From contig SLIE01000373.1 in the NCBI GenBank assembly GCA_007135795.1, positions 1 through 6,652 of the forward strand: a stretch of 6,652 nucleotides of DNA, in the 5' to 3' direction. Position numbers and translations under genes: made by a program. Below, piece after piece: positions 1 through 5,846 of this stretch. The stretch is from Desulfobacterales bacterium. Its GTDB lineage: Bacteria; Desulfobacterota; Desulfobacteria; Desulfobacterales; Desulfosalsimonadaceae. Position 1 is the first letter of the stretch. Each line of letters starts with the position of its first letter. The notes under the pieces were generated by a model that searched no databases, was not told the origin of the DNA, and was given only the letters and a program-made list of their open reading frames with translations.

Positions 1-56
1 AAATAAGGCTTGGAATAATTGAAAATCTTTTGAAGTGATGTTTCGATTCGACTCAT
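1..56 (-). CDS. nqrB: Start of probable nqrB (partial, runs off the left edge)
   Basis: Only the first 18 codons and part of the next are present. On the minus strand an ATG at 56-54 opens a frame reading MSRIETSLQKIFNYSKPYF with no stop before the window edge. It lies 4 bp after the TGA of the NqrA gene, with a GGAT-type ribosome-binding site inside the end of that gene about 8 bp before the ATG. NqrB, the large membrane subunit that carries covalent FMN and the sodium channel, follows nqrA in known nqr operons, and its N-terminus is a short amphipathic helix of this kind. The identity rests mainly on position and tight spacing; so few residues cannot prove a family. An RnfD-like protein, the NqrB homologue, is the alternative. 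Confidence 0.55.
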   Translation of the reverse strand, partial: MSRIETSLQKIFNYSKPY

Positions 57-60
57 TCTG

Positions 61-1428
61 TCAGATCCGTTCCTGGTAGTAAGCACGCTTGGACGATATG
101 AGTGTCTCCGCCAGCTCGATTTTAGCCGGACAAACATAGGAGCAAAGTCCGCACTCCACGCAATCGAGGAGGCCGTGCATGAGTGCTTCCTCGATTTCTC
201 CGGCATAAATGAATTTATAGGTGAACTGAACCATGATATCAACAGGACAGGCCCGTGCACATCGGCCGCAGTTGATGCATGCGCGTTCTTCACCGCGCAT
301 GTCCGCTTTTGCCGAAAAGTGTTTTTTGTGCAGTGCATATAAAAACGTACGGGAAGTGGTCGGCTTAAAGAGTCCCGGTCTTAGAAATCCGAACAGCTCG
401 GAATTCATGGCCTCCTCGATCAGGATCAGTGACGTTTCGTAAAACCCCATGTAGCCGTCCGGCTGCATGGTTTGGCCGCGAAAAAGACCTCCCGTGATCC
501 ATCGCCGACCCTGTGCGCTTTCCGGCTTTTTCACCAGTGATTGCAACGGAGCACCTGCCCGGGTTTTAACATATCGGTTATTGCTTTCCGGGTCCGCGCC
601 GTTTCCATTTGTAAAACCGGCCACCGCCATAATACGGGAAATCGGGTACCGTCCCGTGCGCAAGCCTTTGGCAATAATAATCACGTCCTGTCCGTTTATG
701 AACCATGCATGGTTCTCAGCGGCTGATTTTTTTGTATGATACAAGACCACTCCCGGATCTTCTGACGGATAACTGCCGGATACCTGGTGTGTGACAAGAG
801 ACGCCACCGTGCCATCTTCTACTGGAACGTCCTGGCTTTCGCATATGAAAACCGGTATCCCGAGAGCCTCGAGCGTCCGGACACCAAAAATAAAGTCTTC
901 TTCGTTGCCTTTGAGGTATATGCTGGAAGGAACCTGGAAAGGGTCTGCCGAATCCAGGCTGATCCAAAGCGATGCCGGTCTTTCATCCGGAGATGAAATA
1001 TTCCGGTAGGGCAAACTGCGGATGAGGGGCCACAGGCCTCGAATCATAAGCTCTTCGATCAGGCGGTCCCGACCGCCTTGCAATATTGACTGTTCATCCA
1101 TGGGAACGAACGATTCATGTTCCTCCTCCCGGTCGGTTTCAATCAGGATCTGTGAAATACCCCGACGATAGCCGTAGACAATATCGACTATCGTCCCGCC
1201 ACCGGGCGAGAGGAAGCGTTGTTTGGTATTTGCCTTGTTTTCGAAAAGCGGAGATCCTATTTTGACACGCTCTCCTTTTTTAGCCAGTAGCCGGGGTTTG
1301 ATCAGCGGGATCTTTTCGGGAAGCGCGGCCACGATTTTCACGGTTGCCCCTTTTTCGATCCTTGGCAACGGCGCGCCGGCAACAGGAATTTGGAACGCTT
1401 GTTTGAATTTAACGGTTTTCATCTGCAA
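61..1428 (-). CDS. nqrA: NqrA-type subunit of Na+-translocating NADH:quinone reductase with two C-terminal [4Fe-4S] motifs
   Basis: NqrA is the peripheral, quinone-binding subunit of the Na+-pumping NADH:quinone reductase on the cytoplasmic face of the inner membrane. The N-terminus has the NqrA signature IPVAGAP (residues 14-20), then a biotinyl-like beta domain (about 42-98; KPRLLAKKGERVKIGSPLFE and SPGGGTIVDI), the NqrA-typical GLWPLIRSLPY segment (131-141), and GFLRPGLFKPTTSRTF (347-362). The length of 455 aa is close to the usual ~446. The odd part is the C-terminus: cysteines 384, 387, 390 and 394 and cysteines 423, 426, 429 and 433 form two complete CxxCxxCxxxCP motifs as in RnfC. Vibrio-type NqrA keeps the same segment but lacks the cysteines. 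I see no glycine-rich NADH/FMN motif of RnfC (GGAGFPT type), so this is not an ordinary RnfC. It lies 21 bp after a small membrane-protein gene and 4 bp before the probable nqrB. The start may be TTG (1428) or ATG (1422). Confidence 0.9.
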   Translation of the reverse strand: MQMKTVKFKQAFQIPVAGAPLPRIEKGATVKIVAALPEKIPLIKPRLLAKKGERVKIGSPLFENKANTKQRFLSPGGGTIVDIVYGYRRGISQILIETDREEEHESFVPMDEQSILQGGRDRLIEELMIRGLWPLIRSLPYRNISSPDERPASLWISLDSADPFQVPSSIYLKGNEEDFIFGVRTLEALGIPVFICESQDVPVEDGTVASLVTHQVSGSYPSEDPGVVLYHTKKSAAENHAWFINGQDVIIIAKGLRTGRYPISRIMAVAGFTNGNGADPESNNRYVKTRAGAPLQSLVKKPESAQGRRWITGGLFRGQTMQPDGYMGFYETSLILIEEAMNSELFGFLRPGLFKPTTSRTFLYALHKKHFSAKADMRGEERACINCGRCARACPVDIMVQFTYKFIYAGEIEEALMHGLLDCVECGLCSYVCPAKIELAETLISSKRAYYQERI

Positions 1429-1435
1429 AAAATTA

Positions 1436-1440
1436 TCCTT
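1436..1440 (-). promoter_or_regulatory. Ribosome-binding site of nqrA, bearing on a TTG versus ATG start
   Basis: The minus strand reads AAGGA, then 7 nt to a TTG at 1428 and 13 nt to an in-frame ATG at 1422. Spacing favours TTG; codon preference favours ATG. The choice adds or removes only two residues (MQ) ahead of MKTVKF and does not affect any domain. Confidence 0.55.
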
Positions 1441-1449
1441 TATCGTAAT

Positions 1450-1824
1450 TCAACGCTTAAACCTGGACCACAGGAGGTAATACCGATAAACAAGCATGGC
1501 GCATACTGCCGCTGACGTGAGCATGATCAGACCGGCAAGCCATCCGTGCATGTCTGGTGAATAATTACCGGAAATTATGCGGTGAGGCCTGGAAAATAAT
1601 ACAGTGGCGGTACCGAAAAAAAAAGCGGTTAATAAACTCCATGATATCATTAATATAAAAGATCGGTGCTTATCCGGGAGACGGGAATTGTCCAGGCGCA
1701 TCGGAGTCTTGATTTCTTTAGATAAAAAACGAATATTTTCCATCAGTACCCGCATGCAGAAAAGCCCGGCCGCGATTGCAAGAGCGGAGAACAGGTAATC
1801 TATTAATGTGACGGTTGGTTCCAT
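1450..1824 (-). CDS. Small three-helix membrane protein of unknown function, first gene of the nqr-side operon
   Basis: I do not recognise the family. The 124-residue product has three strongly hydrophobic segments at about residues 8-28, 56-77 and 94-119. A basic stretch between the first two (about 32-54, rich in K and R) should sit in the cytoplasm, and the C-terminus ends in a basic tail (SRFKR). There are no cysteine pairs, heme motifs or conserved acidic channel residues to suggest catalysis. The ATG at 1824 has a weak AAAGG ribosome-binding site 4 nt upstream. The TGA is 21 bp before the NqrA start, so the two are probably co-transcribed from the candidate promoter at 1880-1907. The context suggests an accessory, assembly or anchoring partner of the Nqr complex, but that is inference from position only. 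It is not one of the known Nqr membrane subunits: NqrB, D and E are larger and have more helices. Confidence 0.75.
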   Translation of the reverse strand: MEPTVTLIDYLFSALAIAAGLFCMRVLMENIRFLSKEIKTPMRLDNSRLPDKHRSFILMISWSLLTAFFFGTATVLFSRPHRIISGNYSPDMHGWLAGLIMLTSAAVCAMLVYRYYLLWSRFKR

Positions 1825-1879
1825 TCAGCCTTTAGACAATCATCAGATCCTTCCCCGGACAGGATGATCACCAGAGAAG

Positions 1880-1907
1880 ATTTTATGCGCGTCATTTGTT
1901 TTATCAA
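1880..1907 (-). promoter_or_regulatory. Candidate sigma70-type promoter for the membrane protein-nqrA-nqrB operon
   Basis: On the minus strand TTGATA (1907-1902, five of six matches to TTGACA) is followed after 16 nt by TAAAAT (1885-1880, five of six matches to TATAAT). The start of transcription would fall near 1873, giving a leader of about 50 nt before the ATG at 1824. This is the best promoter-like pair I found upstream of any gene in the window. It is prediction from consensus only. Confidence 0.5.
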
Positions 1908-2106
1908 TACGTTATTCTTGCCTTGCGATGCCCGACTTCAATCGACTGTTTACGTTCAATATAGTCAGAAATAAAGCATGGTGCAAGTCATTGTTGTTTT
2001 TGAAAGAAATAGTGGGGAGTTACTCTTGAGTTCAAGGCCTTGTTGCAAGACAGGCGCCTCGATTTCTGGGATCTGATTGGGCCAAACGCGGCTTACGGTC
2101 ATCAGT

Positions 2107-2200
2107 TCAATTGAAAAATATCATTGTTGGCTTTGCTTCGCGCAGCACCAACCTACGATGGGCCGAGCTTGATGGCGAAAGTGGTTGTCAATTGAATAAT
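2107..2200. repeat. Palindromic intergenic repeat flanked by 13-bp direct repeats
   Basis: TCAATTGAAAAAT (2107-2119) and TCAATTGAATAAT (2188-2200) are direct repeats with one mismatch in 13. Between them lies a hairpin: GTTGG (2126-2130) pairs with CCAAC (2148-2152), and inside it TGCT (2134-2137) pairs with AGCA (2144-2147) around the loop TCGCGC, with a 3-nt bulge. The stretch around CCAACCTACGATGG resembles a palindromic repeat I recall as dispersed in many proteobacterial and cyanobacterial genomes (type TTGGGTT...AACCCAACCTACG); this copy looks degenerate. Function is unknown; such repeats are usually non-autonomous and REP-like. Confidence 0.5.
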
Positions 2201-2285
2201 CGATGAATCAAAAATATATACATACAATTAAATGGATCGGGCTTATTGAACCGCGTAACAATCCAACTATGCCAATAAAAATGAC

Positions 2286-2484
2286 TAATTTCCGATAGGG
2301 GGTGATGTGTACCCCGGAGCAACATCGGGAGGGCTTGGAGGACAGATCAAGGCGAGTGGAGCAAGCATCCTGGACTGTCTGAGCCCGATAGGGCGAGTTT
2401 CCAGGATGCGCGGAACGAGTCTTAGATCTGTCCCAAGCACTCACGGTTGATCCGGGGTACACATCACCCCTTATCAGGAAATTA
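2286..2484. repeat. Long-hairpin element, MITE- or REPIN-like (~199 bp)
   Basis: The outer arms 2286-2318 and 2451-2484 are inverted copies that differ by one substitution and one 1-nt gap over about 33 nt. The pairing continues inward, imperfectly: GGCTTGG (2332-2338) with CCAAGC (2433-2438), GACAGATC (2341-2348) with GATCTGTC (2425-2432), and GCATCCTGGA (2365-2374) with TCCAGGATGC (2400-2409; the outermost pairs are clean). A GCCC-GATA-GGGC mini-hairpin (2383-2394) sits at the tip. Each end also folds alone (GGGGT, 7-nt loop, ACCCC), as REP sequences mobilised by IS200-like RAYT transposases do. No target-site duplication is evident outside the arms. It has no coding capacity. It lies 65 bp past the stop of the 2550-3107 gene, so it could also end or stabilise that transcript. 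Confidence 0.8.
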
Positions 2485-2526
2485 ACCCTATGTTCTTTTA
2501 GGCTTCTATTGACCTTATGTTCTTTT
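2481..2526. repeat. Pair of 19-bp direct repeats beside the hairpin element
   Basis: ATTAACCCTATGTTCTTTT (2481-2499) and ATTGACCTTATGTTCTTTT (2508-2526) match at 17 of 19 positions with a 27-bp period. The first copy overlaps the outer edge of the long-hairpin element. They lie in the 3' flank of the 2550-3107 gene. They may be remnants of an insertion or a short tandem duplication; protein binding cannot be judged from sequence. Confidence 0.7.
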
Positions 2527-2549
2527 GGTAATGCAAATGTAAAATGTAA

Positions 2550-3107
2550 TTACTTAAATGATCTTTCGAACAGTTCTTCGATTGCTTTTTTGCCGTTTTC
2601 CTCAAGATAGCGTGTCCCGGTGCCTGTGAAATGGATGTGACTGATGACGGGCGCATTTTCCTGATCCAGTGCAACCCAATCCACCTGGTTCCAGTAAAAC
2701 CACGAATCTTTTTTCTGATCGAACACAAACAATGGCTTGTTGCACAGCTTGGCCAGTTCGGCACCCCAACCCGTACCGCCTTTGACGGTTTTGTCCTCCA
2801 AAATCTCACCGATGACATAAATTTCCTGGCCGCTGTTCACCTGATACCAGATGCTTTGTAAAACCTTCCGGATTGTCGGGTTTTTCGAAAATCGCCGGTT
2901 CATCAAGCGTGCCACATACTCCAAGCTCACATCGCCATTTTTCATCTCCTCATGCGTCAGAATGCGAAGTCCCCTTTGACGGACCACATTGTGCCCGTCA
3001 AAGCTGAAATTCACTTCCTGTATGCCATGTCTCTCCGCGTTGGCGCCGAACTCGGCTTCGGCACCTTTGATACCGCCGCTGAAAAGTATTGCCGCTTCCT
3101 TCTTCAT
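2550..3107 (-). CDS. Rossmann/SLOG-like protein of unknown function
   Basis: I recognise a conserved uncharacterised protein type rather than a named enzyme. The 185-residue product begins with a beta strand and glycine turn (AAILFSGGIKGAEAEFG, about residues 5-21). It has a second glycine-rich loop, GGTGWGAELAKLCNKPLFVF (110-129), and a conserved-looking HFTGTGTRYL near the end (159-168). This layout resembles SLOG (DprA/LOG) nucleotide- or NAD-binding folds, where a GGxxG-type loop holds a phosphate. There is no signal peptide or membrane segment, so it should be cytoplasmic. Its ATG is 156 bp after the nadB stop, with no clear terminator between, so read-through from nadB is possible. The long-hairpin element follows its stop. 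A role in NAD-linked metabolism would fit the fold and neighbour, but this is inference. An upstream ATG at 3113 is in frame but poorly spaced from the ribosome-binding site. Confidence 0.8.
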   Translation of the reverse strand: MKKEAAILFSGGIKGAEAEFGANAERHGIQEVNFSFDGHNVVRQRGLRILTHEEMKNGDVSLEYVARLMNRRFSKNPTIRKVLQSIWYQVNSGQEIYVIGEILEDKTVKGGTGWGAELAKLCNKPLFVFDQKKDSWFYWNQVDWVALDQENAPVISHIHFTGTGTRYLEENGKKAIEELFERSFK

Positions 3108-3114
3108 ATTCATT

Positions 3115-3120
3115 CCCCTT
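3115..3120 (-). promoter_or_regulatory. Ribosome-binding site deciding the start of the SLOG-like gene
   Basis: The minus strand reads AAGGGGAATGAATATG. The purine-rich AAGGGG is only one base from the first ATG (3113) but 7 nt from the second (3107). Normal spacing therefore supports the second ATG, giving MKKEAAIL as the N-terminus. Confidence 0.6.
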
Positions 3121-3263
3121 ACTGTCTCTGTTGGTTTTTATATCCTGGAAAAAGCCTGCGCAGCACTTCATCCGGTTTACGTGGCACTGAAGCCTCTATC
3201 ATGCTTGTGCTACTTTTAGAAGTGTTGTTTTTTAGAAGTCGCCGGATCGTGACTTGCGGATTG

Positions 3264-4889
3264 TCAACCCACAAAAGGTCTTCGTAATACAGTATCCTTT
3301 TTCCACTGGTTACGTTTTTCCGGATATCCGATATTGAAATGCAGACCCCGGCTTTCCTTGCGGTGGCTGGCACAGCGAATGATCAGTTCGGCAACGATTG
3401 CGATATTGCGGAGCTCGACGAGATCCATAGTGATTTTGAAGTTCCAGTAGTACTCCTCGATTTCTTCCTGGATAAGCCCGATGCGGCGTTTGGCCCTTTC
3501 CAGACGCTTGTTCGAACGAACAATTCCCACGTAGTTCCACATCAGGCGCCTGATTTCGTCCCAGGTATGGGCGATGACAATGGCTTCGTCGGTGTCGATG
3601 GTCCCCGTGTCATCCCACAGGGGTGTCTCCAGCATTTCCACGGATGCGGCTGTACCGTTTTCCATTTGCTCAACGGCTTTTGCCGCTGCCTGGTGCGCAT
3701 AGACCAGCGCCTCGAGAAGCGAGTTGCTGGCCAGGCGGTTGGCCCCGTGAAGGCCCGTGCATGCGGTCTCTCCGATGGCGAAGAGGTTCTTGATGTTGGT
3801 TTGGCCGGAAATGTCCGTGACCACGCCGCCGCACATGTAATGGGCCGCGGGGACCACCGGCAAGGGTTCCCGGGTCATGTCGTATCCAAAGTCGAGACAT
3901 TTGCTGTACAGGTGCGGGAAACGATCTTTTACGAAATCCGGATCTTGATGCGTAATATCGAGAAAAACCGAGTCCGCCCCGCTTTTTTTCATCTCCAGGT
4001 CGATCGCGCGGGCGACCACATCCCGGCACGCCAGATCCCTTAGCGGAGAATACTCTTCCATAAAGGCCCGTCCGCTTGCGTCTTTCAGTATTCCCCCTTC
4101 CCCCCGAACCGTCTCGGAAATGAGGAAATTCTTGGCCTTGGGATGGAAAAGACAGGTGGGGTGGAATTGGACGAATTCGAGATTGGCCACCGCGGCACCC
4201 GCCCTGTATGCCATTGCAATCCCGTCGCCGGTTGCCACATCGGGGTTGCTGGTATAGGCATAAACTTTGCCGGAACCGCCGGTCGATAAAATGGTGCTCT
4301 TTGAGATAAAGGTATCGATCTCACCGGTTGCCCGGTTCAGCACATATGCTCCGAGGCAGTAGTCGTCATGCGTCGTGATAATAAGACCGCGTTTCAGTCT
4401 TGTTGAACGGGTGATCAGGTCTATGGCGATGTGATCTTCGAAAATGTGGATGTTGTCATGCTGTTTCACACGATTGACAAGGGCCTCTTCAACGGCATTG
4501 CCCGTCAGGTCTTTCGCATGAACAATCCGGTTGTGCGAATGCCCCCCTTCACGCCCGAGTGAAAGCCCCGTCCCGTCTTTGGTGCGGCTGAAATCGACCC
4601 CCAGCTCAATCAGTTCCTCAATCCTTTCAGGACCTGATCTCACAACCATTTCCACCACGTCCCGGTTGCAGATGCCATCACCGGCATCCAGCGTATCCTT
4701 TATATGCATATCGAACGAGTCGGAAAGATCCAGCACGGCGGCGATTCCGCCCTGGGCGCGTGCCGTGTTGCTTTCCATTATTTTTCTTTTGGTTACAACC
4801 GCAACCCTGCCGTGTCTCGCGACTTTCAGAGCAAAACTCAAACCGGCAATACCGCTTCCGATGATCAGAAAATCATATTTGTATGCCAT
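3264..4889 (-). CDS. nadB: L-aspartate oxidase NadB
   Basis: NadB is a cytoplasmic flavoprotein that oxidises L-aspartate to iminoaspartate, which NadA converts to quinolinate for NAD synthesis. In anaerobes the flavin is reoxidised by fumarate rather than oxygen. The N-terminus has the FAD dinucleotide motif GSGIAG (residues 11-16) and the ARAQGGIA stretch (43-50). Expected active-site positions, by comparison with E. coli NadB, are all present: the GREGGHSH loop with Glu113, His243 in QFHPT, Arg289 in CRDVVARA, His350 in VPAAHYMCGG, and Arg385 in HGANRLASNSLLEAL. The C-terminal helical domain (about 430-541) is intact, and the length of 541 aa matches the usual ~540. The ATG at 4889 has an AAGGCGG ribosome-binding site 7 nt upstream and lies 20 bp after the SH3 gene, so the two are probably one operon. 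nadA and nadC are not in the window. Succinate dehydrogenase/fumarate reductase flavoproteins are homologous, but the GREGGHSH loop and overall match favour NadB. Confidence 0.96.
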   Translation of the reverse strand: MAYKYDFLIIGSGIAGLSFALKVARHGRVAVVTKRKIMESNTARAQGGIAAVLDLSDSFDMHIKDTLDAGDGICNRDVVEMVVRSGPERIEELIELGVDFSRTKDGTGLSLGREGGHSHNRIVHAKDLTGNAVEEALVNRVKQHDNIHIFEDHIAIDLITRSTRLKRGLIITTHDDYCLGAYVLNRATGEIDTFISKSTILSTGGSGKVYAYTSNPDVATGDGIAMAYRAGAAVANLEFVQFHPTCLFHPKAKNFLISETVRGEGGILKDASGRAFMEEYSPLRDLACRDVVARAIDLEMKKSGADSVFLDITHQDPDFVKDRFPHLYSKCLDFGYDMTREPLPVVPAAHYMCGGVVTDISGQTNIKNLFAIGETACTGLHGANRLASNSLLEALVYAHQAAAKAVEQMENGTAASVEMLETPLWDDTGTIDTDEAIVIAHTWDEIRRLMWNYVGIVRSNKRLERAKRRIGLIQEEIEEYYWNFKITMDLVELRNIAIVAELIIRCASHRKESRGLHFNIGYPEKRNQWKKDTVLRRPFVG

Positions 4890-4909
4890 TGGTTTTCCGC
4901 CTTATTGAA

Positions 4910-5554
4910 TTATCGAAGACCGGGCCGTTTTTTCTTGGAGCGGCTCCCAAGGAGCATCCCTAGCAGCAGAACACCGGCACCTGCGAGGAACCAGGTGATC
5001 GCCTGAGAGAAAAACTGCTCGGTGACCCTTCCTTCCAGTTCTTCGATACGCAAGTTTTTTTCTTCGATACCGGATAAAAGCGCCTCATGTTCTTCTCTCA
5101 TTTCGAGAAATTCACTCGATTCTTCCCGCAGTTTATCATGCGCGGCCACGGATGCTTCAAATTTCTTTATCGCTTCTTTCAGTTCTCCTTCGATTTCCTG
5201 ATTCATTTTTATCAGGCGTTCATTTTCCTGTCTAAGAGAGGCGCGTTCCAGTTCAAGGGGCTCAAGCCTGGCTGTAAGGGTTTGTACGGTTTGTCTTGCC
5301 GGGGGGTCGGATTGTAAAAACCGGGTAAGGGTCCATCCCTCTTGTCCGCCGGGAATTCGAACCCGGGACCAGTCGTCCCCCGGTTCAATAACTTCCACTT
5401 GCTGGCCTGAGTTTAACATACGAATAATACGGTATTCGTTTCCTGCGCCGGCGCGCACCGTGATTTCCAGGCGATCACTTACATAGCGGGTTCCGGCAAA
5501 TGCGGAAACAGACCACAAAGCCGTAATAACCAACACTATAATTATTTTCTTCAT
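4910..5554 (-). CDS. TIGR04211-like SH3b / coiled-coil membrane-anchored protein
   Basis: The 214-residue protein has a signal peptide (basic MKK, hydrophobic core, likely cleavage after SAFA at residue 20) and a bacterial SH3 domain (about 21-83, with VRAGAGNEYRIIRMLNSGQQVEV and a W-S-R-V-R turn). A long charged coiled coil follows (about 90-178), then one membrane helix (about 186-203) and a basic tail (RSKKKRPGLR). The order matches the 'SH3 domain protein' family TIGR04211, to which E. coli YgiM belongs. The SH3 domain and coiled coil should lie in the periplasm with the tail in the cytoplasm. SH3b domains often bind peptidoglycan or peptides; the exact role of this family is not settled. 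The ATG at 5554 has a GGAG site 10 nt upstream. The stop is 20 bp before nadB, implying co-transcription, though no functional link to NAD synthesis is evident. Confidence 0.88.
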   Translation of the reverse strand: MKKIIIVLVITALWSVSAFAGTRYVSDRLEITVRAGAGNEYRIIRMLNSGQQVEVIEPGDDWSRVRIPGGQEGWTLTRFLQSDPPARQTVQTLTARLEPLELERASLRQENERLIKMNQEIEGELKEAIKKFEASVAAHDKLREESSEFLEMREEHEALLSGIEEKNLRIEELEGRVTEQFFSQAITWFLAGAGVLLLGMLLGSRSKKKRPGLR

Positions 5555-5616
5555 TTTTGCTTTACTCCACTGAATTCAAAAAGATTGCTATGACTGTTTT
5601 TGTTACTGTCCATTCG

Positions 5617-5638
5617 TGTCGGCTTCAACAGCCTGACA
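5617..5638. repeat. Small hairpin in the leader of the SH3-nadB operon
   Basis: TGTC and GGCT (5617-5624) pair with AGCC (5630-5633) and GACA (5635-5638) around a 5-nt loop with one bulged base. This makes an eight-pair stem 63-84 bp upstream of the SH3 gene ATG. No T-run follows on either strand, so it is not a standard terminator. It may be chance. Confidence 0.35.
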
Positions 5639-5687
5639 GGTATTTCTTTACTATGACGAATACGGGTTTATTATGAACGCCGCTTTT

Positions 5688-5846
5688 GATGGCGTTGTAA
5701 AAAGTCCCATCTACTTCGTTATAGCGATTTTGTATTCGCTCGAAATACTATGTGTATGCCATCTCAAACGAAAAGCACTACACGTTGTATATGGAACGTT
5801 AAACTTAGCCATCCTTTCATATTTTTTGACTTTTACGGGCACATCA
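5688..5846. repeat. Degenerate inverted-repeat element (~159 bp)
   Basis: The left end GATGGCGTTGTAAAAAGTC (5688-5706) and the reverse complement of the right end (5828-5846) share GATG at the outside and GTAAAA(A)GTC at the inside, with mismatches between. Ends of this type (a GTAAAAAGTC core) match my memory of dispersed intergenic inverted repeats in Desulfobacterota genomes. The interior is AT-rich and eroded, and pairs poorly. It looks like an old non-autonomous element. Confidence is limited because only the termini match. Confidence 0.4.

Larger units (their letters stand above)
1825..2549. other. 725-bp gene-poor, repeat-rich intergenic region
   Basis: No convincing gene lies here. 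It holds, from low to high coordinate, the leader and candidate promoter of the nqr-side operon (1825-1907), a small palindrome between 13-bp direct repeats (2107-2200), a long-hairpin element (2286-2484), and two 19-bp direct repeats (2481-2526). An open frame at 2462-2208 on the minus strand is made by the hairpin itself and has no protein character. A short plus-strand open stretch at 2013-2114 is discussed among the findings. Confidence 0.8.

Noticed and set aside
1835..1868. Alternative pairing in the leader of the nqr-side operon (ATCATC with GATGAT, or ATCCT with AGGAT)
   Set aside because: The stems are only 5-6 bp, compete with each other and match no riboswitch or attenuator pattern I know.
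2208..2462. 84-codon minus-strand open frame across the long hairpin
   Set aside because: It is produced by the inverted-repeat element, has no ribosome-binding site and shows no domain or membrane pattern.
1825..2549. CRISPR array
   Set aside because: The repeats here come in pairs with different sequences and no regular spacer series, and no cas gene is present.
3119..3263. Minus-strand frame continuing past the nadB stop, ending KPDEVLRRLFPGYKNQQRQ, as a frameshifted NadB tail or extra small gene
   Set aside because: NadB already ends at its normal length with the expected C-terminal domain, and the only internal ATG has no ribosome-binding site. The stretch is probably non-coding.
3339..4043. 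Long plus-strand open frame of 234 codons opposite nadB
   Set aside because: It is the antisense shadow of a highly conserved gene on the minus strand, with no ribosome-binding site or recognisable domain.
5335..5375. tRNA T-arm-like stretch on the minus strand (GGGTTCGAATTCCCGG)
   Set aside because: It lies in frame inside the SH3 gene, encoding the SRVRIPGG segment, and I could not find a matching acceptor stem, anticodon arm or D arm around it.
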